64,000 bases of DNA from the NCBI GenBank assembly GCA_019912395.1, contig JAIOIH010000055.1, forward strand, positions 1-64,000. The letters are read 5' to 3'. How positions within the stretch are numbered: the stretch's first letter is position 1; the number at the start of each line of letters is the position of its first letter. Shown piece by piece: positions 54,054 through 62,994 of the stretch. Source of the DNA: Flavobacteriales bacterium (GTDB taxonomy: Bacteria > Bacteroidota > Bacteroidia > Flavobacteriales_F > PHOS-HE28). A model generated the notes under the pieces. The model was not told where the DNA came from, searched no databases, and was given only the letters and a program-made list of their open reading frames with translations. Made by a program: the position numbers and the translations under genes.

Positions 54054-55079
54054 ATGCCAATCCTAGATTTTCAAAGACCGGACAAGGTCTCCATGATCGA
54101 AGCCGATGACAAGCACGGTATCTTTGAGTTCCGCCCCTTGGAGCCCGGCTACGGCATCACCATCGGCAACTCCCTGCGTCGCATCCTGCTCAGCAGCCTC
54201 GAAGGTTTCGCCATCACCAGTGTACGCATCGATGGCGTGGAGCACGAGTTCAGCACCATCAAGGGCGTGATCGAGGACGTTACCGAGATCGTACTGAACC
54301 TGAAGCAGGTGCGCTTCCGCCGCCAGTTGGAGGATGTGGACACCGAGAAAGTGAACTTCACCGTAGGTGGCAAGGACGGTTTCACCGCAGCCGACATCGG
54401 AAAGCACACCACCGGCTTCCAGGTCCTGAACCCCGAACAGGTGATCTGCCGGATGGAGAACAACGTGAAGTTGCACGTGGAACTCACCATCGGAAAGGGC
54501 CGTGGCTACGTGCCTGCGGACGAGAATAAAGTGGATACTGCCCCCATCGGAACGATCTTCATCGACTCCATCTTCACGCCCATCAAGAACGTGAGGTACA
54601 GCGTGGACAACACCCGTGTGGAGCAGAAGACCGACTACGAAAAGCTCACGATCGAACTGACCACGGACGGCAGCATCGACCCAAAGAACGCCCTGCAGGA
54701 AGCGGCAAAGATCCTCATCCATCACTTCATGCTGTTCAGCGATGAGCGCATCACGCTGGAGATGGATGACCGTGCGGGCATCGTGGGTGAAATGAGCGCC
54801 TCGGCCAACGATGTGGAGGACTTGGACGAATCGGGGATGCACATGCGCCAGTTGCTGAAGAGCAAGCTGGTGGACATGGACCTGAGCGTGCGTGCCTTGA
54901 ACTGCTTGAAGGCTGCCGACATCGAAAGCCTCGGTGATCTGGTGAGCTACAACAAGAACGACCTCTTGAAATTCCGCAACTTCGGAAAGAAGAGCCTCAC
55001 CGAACTGGAGGACCTCGTGGAGAACAAGGGCCTTTCCTTCGGAATGAGCGTGACGAAGTATAAACTCGACAGGGACTAG
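54054..55079 (+). CDS. rpoA: DNA-directed RNA polymerase alpha subunit
   Basis: The 341-residue protein has the dimerising N-terminal domain ([40 protein letters not shown]) and, after a linker around residues 240-265, the C-terminal domain with [19 protein letters not shown] and [20 protein letters not shown]. The alpha-CTD residues for UP-element contact look normal. rplQ follows after 38 bp with a hairpin. Confidence 0.98.
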   Translation: MPILDFQRPDKVSMIEADDKHGIFEFRPLEPGYGITIGNSLRRILLSSLEGFAITSVRIDGVEHEFSTIKGVIEDVTEIVLNLKQVRFRRQLEDVDTEKVNFTVGGKDGFTAADIGKHTTGFQVLNPEQVICRMENNVKLHVELTIGKGRGYVPADENKVDTAPIGTIFIDSIFTPIKNVRYSVDNTRVEQKTDYEKLTIELTTDGSIDPKNALQEAAKILIHHFMLFSDERITLEMDDRAGIVGEMSASANDVEDLDESGMHMRQLLKSKLVDMDLSVRALNCLKAADIESLGDLVSYNKNDLLKFRNFGKKSLTELEDLVENKGLSFGMSVTKYKLDRD

Positions 55080-55082
55080 TAC

Positions 55083-55106
55083 GGGCGTGAGATCTCACAC
55101 CCCAAC
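55083..55106 (+). promoter_or_regulatory. repeated intercistronic hairpin before rplQ
   Basis: GGGCGTGA (55083-55090) pairs with TCACACCC (55095-55102) around GATC with one C-A mismatch. Relative to the rpsH copy, C-A has become a T-A pair within the stem, a covariation that keeps the structure. CCAAC ends at 55106 and the ATG follows after 11 nt. Confidence 0.75.
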
Positions 55107-55117
55107 AATAGGAGACC

Positions 55118-55639
55118 ATGAGACACGGAAACAAGAACAACGCACTTGGGCGCAAGAAGGCCCATCGCGACAGCATGCTCAGCAACATGGCATGCTCGCT
55201 GATCGAGCACAAGCGCATCGAGACCACATTGGCCAAGGCAAAAGCGTTGCGGATCTATGTTGAACCCTTGATCACCAAGAGCAAGGAGGACAGTACCCAC
55301 AGCCGTCGCACGGTGTTCAGCTACCTGCGCAGCAAGGAAGCCACTGCGGTCCTGTTCCGCGACGTGGCACCCAAGGTGGCCGACCGTCCGGGGGGATACA
55401 CCCGCATCATCAAGCTGGGAAACCGCTTGGGCGATGCGGCCGAGCTCGCCATGATCGAGATGGTGGATTTCAACACCCTCTATTCGGCGAAGGAAAAAGC
55501 CGGAGCAGAAGTGAAGCGCACCCGCCGCAGCCGCAGCGGCAAGTCGGCAACGACGGCCAAGCCGGAAGCGAAGACGGCCGAAAAAAAGGAATCCGAGGGC
55601 GAAGCTCCGGCAGCGACCGAAGAGCCGAAAGGTGAATGA
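55118..55639 (+). CDS. rplQ: 50S ribosomal protein L17 with charged tail
   Basis: The 173-residue protein starts [20 protein letters not shown], with the family core [20 protein letters not shown] and [13 protein letters not shown] in slightly changed form ([10 protein letters not shown]). E. coli L17 has 127 residues; the extra C-terminal ~45 residues are charged and Ala/Glu/Lys-rich ([20 protein letters not shown]). It is the last ribosomal gene and is followed by the cluster terminator. Confidence 0.97.
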   Translation: MRHGNKNNALGRKKAHRDSMLSNMACSLIEHKRIETTLAKAKALRIYVEPLITKSKEDSTHSRRTVFSYLRSKEATAVLFRDVAPKVADRPGGYTRIIKLGNRLGDAAELAMIEMVDFNTLYSAKEKAGAEVKRTRRSRSGKSATTAKPEAKTAEKKESEGEAPAATEEPKGE

Positions 55640-55662
55640 GCCCAACGTGTAAAACTATCGGG

Positions 55663-55696
55663 AACAGGGCGCTGAAAAGCGCCCTGTTCTTTTTTT
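55663..55696 (+). terminator. intrinsic terminator of the ribosomal supercluster
   Basis: AACAGGGCGC (55663-55672) pairs perfectly with GCGCCCTGTT (55679-55688) around TGAAAA. A C and seven T residues follow (55690-55696). This is the clearest rho-independent terminator in the window, 24 bp after rplQ. Confidence 0.95.
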
Positions 55697-55703
55697 CGAC
55701 CGG

Positions 55704-55711
55704 TAGATTTG
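55704..55711 (+). promoter_or_regulatory. -7 box of carA
   Basis: TAGATTTG is an exact TAnnTTTG match followed by C, placed immediately after the terminator and 31 nt before the carA ATG. No TTG was found at the ideal distance, where the terminator stem lies. Confidence 0.6.
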
Positions 55712-55742
55712 CGCCCGGAACCAGGTTCAACACACACAACAC

Positions 55743-56900
55743 ATGCTAGTAAGCCAACGCCCCAAGGCCATCCTCCTCCTGGATGACGGCACCCGTTTCG
55801 AGGGCCGCGCCATCGGGACCATCGGGACCACTGTGGGGGAGATCTGCTTCAATACCGGGATGACGGGTTACCAAGAGATCTTCACCGACCCCAGCTACAC
55901 CGGTCAGATCATGGTGCTGGCCTCGCCGCAGATCGGCAATTACGGCGTGAAGGAGGGGGAGACCGATGCCATGGACGGCGAGGCCGAGGGCAGGAAAGTG
56001 AGCATATCCGGGCTGGTGGTGAAGAAGTTCAGCGAGGTGTGGAGCAGGCCCGCTGGCACCGGTTCCTTGGAGGACTACCTCGTGAAGGCGGGGATCAGCG
56101 GGATCAGCGACATCGACACCCGGAAACTCGTGCGCCACATCCGTGACCACGGCGCACAGAACGCTGTGATCGACAGCACCGGCCTGGATGACGCGGCATT
56201 GAACGAAAGGCTGAAGGCAGCCCCGGACATGTCCGGCCTTGAATTGGCCAGCACCGTCACCTCGAAGGAACCGTACGATCTAGGTCCCGAGGATGGCACG
56301 TATCGCGTGGCGGTGGTGGACTTCGGCATCAAGTTGAATTCGTTACGCTGTCTGTTGGAACGGGGTTGCCACGTCCGTGTTTTTCCCATGGCCACCCCTG
56401 TAGAGAACATCATGGCCTGGAAACCGGACGGCATCCTGTTGGGCAACGGCCCGGGCGACCCCGGTGCCATGCCTGCGGAAGTGACGCACGTTAAGGAAGT
56501 GTTGGAAACCGGGCTGCCCGTGTTCGGCATCTGCCTTGGCCACCAGCTATTGGCGAAGGCCATGGGCATCGGCACGGAAAAGATGCACCATGGCCATCGG
56601 GGCATCAACCATCCTGTACGCAACGTGATCACCGGAAAGGATGAAGTGACCTCCCAGAACCACGGCTTCGTCGTGGACCGCGAACAAGCGGAGAAGCACC
56701 CGGACCTGAAGATCACGCACATCCACTTGAATGATGGCAGTGTGGCCGGTATCCGGCTCACGGGCCGCCCCGTGTTCAGCGTACAGCACCACCCCGAGGC
56801 GGGCCCCGGCCCCTTGGACTCACAATACCTGTTTGATGATTTCGTCCAACACATGGCGTCCCAACGGAAACGAACGAATTCCAAGCCGCAACACGCTTGA
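55743..56900 (+). CDS. carA: carbamoyl-phosphate synthase small subunit
   Basis: The 385-residue glutaminase subunit supplies ammonia to CarB for arginine and pyrimidine synthesis. The N-terminal domain has GEICFNTGMTGYQEIFTDPS. The class I amidotransferase domain has the nucleophile C264 in FGICLGHQLL and the H350/E352 pair in VQHHPEAGPGPLDS. carB is not nearby. Expression is separated from the ribosomal genes by a terminator and its own -7 box. Confidence 0.96.
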   Translation: MLVSQRPKAILLLDDGTRFEGRAIGTIGTTVGEICFNTGMTGYQEIFTDPSYTGQIMVLASPQIGNYGVKEGETDAMDGEAEGRKVSISGLVVKKFSEVWSRPAGTGSLEDYLVKAGISGISDIDTRKLVRHIRDHGAQNAVIDSTGLDDAALNERLKAAPDMSGLELASTVTSKEPYDLGPEDGTYRVAVVDFGIKLNSLRCLLERGCHVRVFPMATPVENIMAWKPDGILLGNGPGDPGAMPAEVTHVKEVLETGLPVFGICLGHQLLAKAMGIGTEKMHHGHRGINHPVRNVITGKDEVTSQNHGFVVDREQAEKHPDLKITHIHLNDGSVAGIRLTGRPVFSVQHHPEAGPGPLDSQYLFDDFVQHMASQRKRTNSKPQHA

Positions 56901-56923
56901 TGATCCCGACGTATCGGTGGAGC

Positions 56924-56958
56924 GTTGTCAGTTACCGGTTGTTCGTAGTCAGGTTGCC
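56924..56958. repeat. heptanucleotide repeat in the carA-eno gap
   Basis: GTTGTCA, GTTACCG, GTTGTTC, GTAGTCA and GGTTGCC follow in 7-bp register. The units are degenerate but the period matches the arrays at 2357 and 28619. Confidence 0.6.
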
Positions 56959-57087
56959 GACGTGATCTCCGATGACCGATCTGCAAGCAGTCCTTTCTTT
57001 TATTCAGTTCGGCGCCCATCAACCGGATCAGCGTCCCTGGCTCCCGAAGGGATGCGTCAGCCTTCCAGTCACAAACCAGCGATCGCA

Positions 57088-57110
57088 TTTCTCCGTGCCT
57101 CTGTCGTGAA
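57088..57110. repeat. dispersed word copy before eno
   Basis: CTCCGTGCCTCTGTCGTGAA lies 18 nt before the eno ATG and is the closest copy to the consensus of the dispersed CTCTGTGCCTCTGTGG-like word. Confidence 0.5.
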
Positions 57111-57118
57111 AAACCTAA

Positions 57119-58414
<1,296 letters not shown>

Positions 58415-58441
58415 AACGCGGTGTGGAGCTTGTACTTCGCT

Positions 58442-60868
58442 CTACCACGCCATTCGCAAGGCCAGCATGAAATTTCTTCCCGGTGCGGACACGCCCGAGG
58501 AAAACGTCCTGTAATTCACATCGCCGATGTTCTCCACGGCCGTCTGGATGCTGAAATTGGCGGAGACGGCCAAGGTGGCCCGCACGTTCAAGGTCCACCA
58601 AGCAGGTGTGCCTTCCGCGGTTGCCGAAGAAAGGTTGTCCTCACCGCTGTCACTGTAGTCCTTCAGCCGCTTCCAGCCATTGTACAGCGCGTAGCATTCG
58701 GCTTGGAGCCTCTTCACGCGAAGTGATAAACCGGTTCGGCCAAACACGGGCGGAACGTGGTCCAATGGCACGTCCACACTGTCCGTATGCAAGCGGCCGC
58801 GCGTATAGGTAAGGCTGGATGCCAACGTGAACAAGGGGTTGAAATGGGCGGTGAAGGAGGCGCTTCCGCCGTCCAGCACCGCGCTTCCCGCGTTTGTGAG
58901 CGCCGTGACCTTGCTGAACACGCCGTCGTAGTCGATGCTGTCCTGCCCGTTGAAGGTGAAGTCGCCCAGGACCAAGGCATCGGTGTACCAGATGTGGAAT
59001 GCGCGAAGGTCGAACTCGTAATCTTTTTGGATGGTCTTGTTGATGCCGAATTCCACGTTCAGCGTGCGCTCGGGGCCGAGATCGGGGTTCGGCACCACCA
59101 CCTGGCCGGGCGAGCTGTCGAACACCTTGCCCATGTCGTCCACGTTCGGGGCCCGGAAACCGGTGCTGGCCAAGGCGGTGAATGCCCATTCCTTGCCGGG
59201 CAACCAAACGGCACCGGCCTTCCAGTTCAGGGAACCATTGTCCTGTCTCACTTCATCAGACAAGAAATCCGGGTCCTCGTTACCGGCGAAGGTGCTGCGC
59301 AGGGCCACACGCGTGTAGCGGACCCCGGCGCTCAGCACCCAATGGTCGTTCCATTCGTAGCTATCGGTGAGATAGGCGGCCAAATTCGTCATGGTGCTGC
59401 CCCCGGCCGGATAGCGCGTGCTCAAAGGCTGCCTTTCACCCGTGGTGATGTTCTCCCGATGCGCGGTTGAGCCAACGTTGTCGAAATATCCTTCGGCACC
59501 GTAGCGCAGCTCATGCCTGGCCATCCGTTTTTCCAGGTCCGCATTCAGGCCCAGCACATGGACCGTCTCCATGCGGTCCTTCCGCCAGGAGCTGTTGAAG
59601 TCCCGGTTGTGGCGGCTTTGATCCACGGACTGCCAGCTCGGTGTGATGCGCGCCTGATCGAACCAGCGGTGCTTGGCAAGCTCCAGGGTATAGGCCGCCA
59701 ACAGCCGCTGCTGCGGGCCATAGTACCACTCCGCGGAAGTTGGTTGAACAGCACCGAGGCTGTCCACCGAATACTGGGACAGGCGGTCGTAGCGGGGCAC
59801 ATCACCCGTGGTGCTCAACTGCAGGTTCAATTGGTGTACGGTTCTCGGTCCGGAGCGGAAACGGAGCTTCTCCACGATGTCCAATTGTGCGTAGCCGGTG
59901 CTGGTTTGCACGTTCGGGTCCGGGTTCACGGTGGCGTCATCCTCGCCGTTGATCCGTTCCACGGTAAAGGGCTTCTTGCCAAAGTCCGGATAGAACGGGT
60001 TGCGCACGCTGCCTTGCCGCAGGTCACCGAACTCGCTCGCGGTGATGCTCGTAAAGGAGGACCAATTGCGTCCCGAGACCCTGAGGTCCACGTGTGCTGT
60101 TTTCTCCTCGTTCACCGTGCCGAACCGAAATAGGCCGCCACCATGGGCCACCGTGCCGCTGTCGGAAAATGCCGCGCTCCGGGTCATCATGTTGACCACG
60201 CCACCCAGCGCGTCACTGCCATAGACCACCGAGGCCGGGCCGCTCACCACCTCCATACGGTCCAAACTGTTCGCGTCCACGGTCATGATGTCCTGCAAAT
60301 GCCCGGAGCGGTAGATGGCATTGTTCAGGCGCACCCCGTCCACCACCAGCAACACGCGGCTGGCCTCGAAACCGCGGATCACCGGGCTACCACCGCCCAT
60401 CTGGCTTTGCTGCACGAACAGCGCCCCGCTGTTCTGCAACAGCTCGCCGGTGCGCTGGGGTGCCAGGAAGGCAATCTCCCTTCGATCCAGCACCTCCACT
60501 TTTTCGGGCACATCGCGTTGCAGTTCCTTGAAGCGGCTTGCGGAAAAGACGAATGCGCCGAGGCGGGTGTTGCGCGGTTCCAACAAGAGCTTCCCGTTGA
60601 GCCGTCCCCATTCTTCGGGCGGGAGATGCAAAGACACATAGCCGATGAAATCCACGCGAAGGGTGTCATGGGCGCCCATTCCATCCAGCTCAATCCTTCC
60701 CTTTGGGTCCGTGAAGGCCTTTTTCGGGGGATCACCCCAGGAAACCAAGGCACCCTCCACCGGTTCCAGGGACAGCTTGTCCAGCACTTGGTACTGCTGG
60801 GCCTGTACCAGGCCAGCAAGGGAAATGAGGGCGAAGGCGAACAGAAGGGAGCGATGACGCATCCGCAA
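58442..60868 (-). CDS. TonB-dependent outer-membrane receptor
   Basis: The 808-residue protein has a signal peptide (SLLFAFALISLAGLVQAQ), then a carboxypeptidase-like/CNA-B-type domain (about residues 24-95). A plug domain follows with SPVIRGFEASRVLLVVDGVR, NAIYRSGHLQDIMTVD and VVYGSDALGGVVNMMT. A ~600-residue beta-barrel ends in a C-terminal aromatic (RMAW). The plug resembles haem/haemoglobin and vitamin B12 receptors, but no diagnostic haem motif was confirmed. No SusD partner is adjacent, so it is not a typical Sus system. A TATACTTG sequence (7 of 8) lies just before the start. Confidence 0.9.
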   Translation of the reverse strand: MRMRHRSLLFAFALISLAGLVQAQQYQVLDKLSLEPVEGALVSWGDPPKKAFTDPKGRIELDGMGAHDTLRVDFIGYVSLHLPPEEWGRLNGKLLLEPRNTRLGAFVFSASRFKELQRDVPEKVEVLDRREIAFLAPQRTGELLQNSGALFVQQSQMGGGSPVIRGFEASRVLLVVDGVRLNNAIYRSGHLQDIMTVDANSLDRMEVVSGPASVVYGSDALGGVVNMMTRSAAFSDSGTVAHGGGLFRFGTVNEEKTAHVDLRVSGRNWSSFTSITASEFGDLRQGSVRNPFYPDFGKKPFTVERINGEDDATVNPDPNVQTSTGYAQLDIVEKLRFRSGPRTVHQLNLQLSTTGDVPRYDRLSQYSVDSLGAVQPTSAEWYYGPQQRLLAAYTLELAKHRWFDQARITPSWQSVDQSRHNRDFNSSWRKDRMETVHVLGLNADLEKRMARHELRYGAEGYFDNVGSTAHRENITTGERQPLSTRYPAGGSTMTNLAAYLTDSYEWNDHWVLSAGVRYTRVALRSTFAGNEDPDFLSDEVRQDNGSLNWKAGAVWLPGKEWAFTALASTGFRAPNVDDMGKVFDSSPGQVVVPNPDLGPERTLNVEFGINKTIQKDYEFDLRAFHIWYTDALVLGDFTFNGQDSIDYDGVFSKVTALTNAGSAVLDGGSASFTAHFNPLFTLASSLTYTRGRLHTDSVDVPLDHVPPVFGRTGLSLRVKRLQAECYALYNGWKRLKDYSDSGEDNLSSATAEGTPAWWTLNVRATLAVSANFSIQTAVENIGDVNYRTFSSGVSAPGRNFMLALRMAW

Positions 60869-60917
60869 GTATAAAGCTATGTGGATCAGGACTCGTGCCG
60901 GATGGGGAAGAGGAGCT

Positions 60918-61094
60918 TCATTCCACGATCAGCTTGCCTGTTTCCACGGTTTTGCCCGCATTCACAAGCTCAATACTGTATGCGCCTTTGGCCACAGGGC
61001 GAGAATCATGGGCCGAGAAGTGTTGTGTTGTCGCTTTCAAGCGTGTGTGGGCATTGTGATGCGGCTGACCTTGCTCTCCCGAAAGTAGGAATTA
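60918..61094 (-). pseudogene. relic of a T9SS C-terminal sorting domain
   Basis: The minus strand is open from 61094 to a TGA at 60918-60920 without any ATG. The last 23 residues read KGAYSIELVNAGKTVETGKL followed by IVE, an almost perfect end of a type A T9SS sorting domain. Upstream of about residue -35 the similarity is lost and a stop (TAA at 61092-61094) follows. This fits the surviving 3' tip of a deleted secreted-protein gene. It lies in the 259-bp gap between the TonB receptor and LTA-synthase-like genes. Confidence 0.65.
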
Positions 61095-61127
61095 TCCAAG
61101 GATGGTTTTGGTACACATTCCCGTCCC

Positions 61128-62981
61128 TTACTGATCGAACTCGATATACCGGTCCAACAGCACTTGCAGCTGCGCCTTCCCGGCGTGCAGCAAGCGTTCG
61201 GCATCCGCCGTGTTGCTGCTGTCACCCAGTTCGATCACACGCTTGCTGTTGTCGTCGAACACCAACTTCTGTGTGCTGTCGGCGATGCCGAAGCCGTTGT
61301 TAAAGGTCCAGAAGGCGGTGTGTGGAGTGCCCTCGCTGAAGAGGTCGCGGCCCCACGGAAATCGCGAATGCGGCAGGCCGAGCTGTGCGAGAAGGGTAAC
61401 GGGGAAGTCCACGTGGCAGCCGAAGGTGGCATTGCGGGTTCCGCGCAGGGAATCATTCAATGCGCCACCCGTGATCAGGAACGGGATGCGATGGCGCGCG
61501 GCACTGAACTGCGTGGTGTGGTGGGGCAGGTAGTGTCCATGATCGGCAGCGATGAAGATCAACGTGTTGGCGTACCAAGGTTGGTATTTCGCGGAATCCA
61601 GAAAGGCTCCGAGGGCGCGGTCCGTGTAGTGTACCGTGTTGCGGTAGAGCTGTGGATCGCTACCGGAGAATCCCTCGTCCACGGGCGCATCGAAGGGTTC
61701 GTGGCTGGTTGAGGACATGATGATCTGGAAGAATGGCGAGGTCGCGGTCTTCGCATCGCGCAGGTGGAAGTCAAAGAGCTCTTCATCGAACGCGCCCCAG
61801 CGTGTGCGGCGCTGGATGGGAAAGGCGTTCTCGTCATAGACCTGATCGAAGCCCATGGCTTCCAGATAAGCCCGCGTATTCGCAAAGGAGATGTCGCCCG
61901 CATAGTAGTAGCGGGAGGAATACCCGGTGCTGTCCAAGGTGCGCACGAGGCTGGGCAGCCGGTCGAACTTGCCGAACTTGCGGATGATGGTGGTGGTGGG
62001 CTGCGAGGGAAAGCCACTGATCAGCGCGCACAGGCCCTGCTCGGTGCGGAAGCCGGTGGAATAGAAGTTGGTGAAGAGCATGCCGTCCTTGCACAAGCGC
62101 GTGAACTGCGGGGCCACTCCGCTATCTCCGCCAAGGGGTTCGATGATGTCGGCCGTCCAACTTTCCAGCAGGATCAGCAGCACATTCGGGCGCTCGGTCT
62201 TGAGGATGTGCATGTCCGGTGCTCCTGTACGGGGATGGAGCTTCGCGAATTCACGGTCCGCCACTTCCGTGGACATATAGGGATATGGGTTGGCGGTGAA
62301 CTCCGCGGGTTCCACGGCGATCTCCATCAGATTCCATATACTGTTCATCGCAGCGAGGTTGAGCACCGGCTTGGTGGAGAACCAGCTCCAGCTCTTGTTG
62401 ATCGGGTCGTCCTGGGGGCCGCCGCGCAAGGCGATCACACAGAGCAGCGGCAATACCACCGCTGCCGTGATCCGACTTCCCTTCTTTCCGTTGCGGTAGT
62501 TGCGCGCATGGTCGATCCTGTTCAACAGGAAGATGAAGAACATGCTCTGCACCGATGCCACGAGGAGGAGCATGGCCATGCGCCCCGGCGAAGTGGAACC
62601 GACCACGTCCTGCGGATAGCGCAGGTAGCTCAACGCCTTGCGGTCGATCTTCACGCCCCAGGCATCGAAGAGGCCGATGTCCACCACGTTCACCAGCGCG
62701 CTGACAATGATGAAGGCCACCAGAAAAATGTACACGGTCCGCCGCAGCCATCGGACCTCGACGAAGAGCAAGGGAACGCTGAGCAGTGCCGTCACCAGCA
62801 GTACATACCCGATGGTGGATAGATCCATGGCCAATGCATGCCAGTGGCATTCCAGGATCTCCCCTACGCCGATACCGTGAAGCACTTGATGATTGAAAGC
62901 GAGGAAAAGGAACCGCTGGGCGAAGAATATCCCGAAGAAGAGGATGGCGAGCAGAACGAAGTAGCGAAAGAGAGCCTTCAC
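61128..62981 (-). CDS. LTA-synthase-like membrane phosphoglycerol transferase (sulfatase fold)
   Basis: The 617-residue protein has five N-terminal membrane helices (about residues 5-25, 45-65, 70-95, 120-140, 150-170). An extracytoplasmic sulfatase/alkaline-phosphatase domain follows. RPNVLLILLESWTADII holds a metal-binding Glu, FYSTGFRTEQGLCALISGFP the Thr nucleophile, and IFIAADHGHYLP further metal ligands. Relatives transfer phosphoglycerol or phosphoethanolamine from phospholipid to a glycan. In Gram-negatives the acceptor is often a periplasmic glucan or glycolipid. GTG at 62981 (VKALFRYFVLL) was chosen; it lies 13 bp after the preceding stop and starts the first helix. Confidence 0.87.
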   Translation of the reverse strand: MKALFRYFVLLAILFFGIFFAQRFLFLAFNHQVLHGIGVGEILECHWHALAMDLSTIGYVLLVTALLSVPLLFVEVRWLRRTVYIFLVAFIIVSALVNVVDIGLFDAWGVKIDRKALSYLRYPQDVVGSTSPGRMAMLLLVASVQSMFFIFLLNRIDHARNYRNGKKGSRITAAVVLPLLCVIALRGGPQDDPINKSWSWFSTKPVLNLAAMNSIWNLMEIAVEPAEFTANPYPYMSTEVADREFAKLHPRTGAPDMHILKTERPNVLLILLESWTADIIEPLGGDSGVAPQFTRLCKDGMLFTNFYSTGFRTEQGLCALISGFPSQPTTTIIRKFGKFDRLPSLVRTLDSTGYSSRYYYAGDISFANTRAYLEAMGFDQVYDENAFPIQRRTRWGAFDEELFDFHLRDAKTATSPFFQIIMSSTSHEPFDAPVDEGFSGSDPQLYRNTVHYTDRALGAFLDSAKYQPWYANTLIFIAADHGHYLPHHTTQFSAARHRIPFLITGGALNDSLRGTRNATFGCHVDFPVTLLAQLGLPHSRFPWGRDLFSEGTPHTAFWTFNNGFGIADSTQKLVFDDNSKRVIELGDSSNTADAERLLHAGKAQLQVLLDRYIEFDQ

Positions 62982-62994
62982 GATCAGTTCGGAT

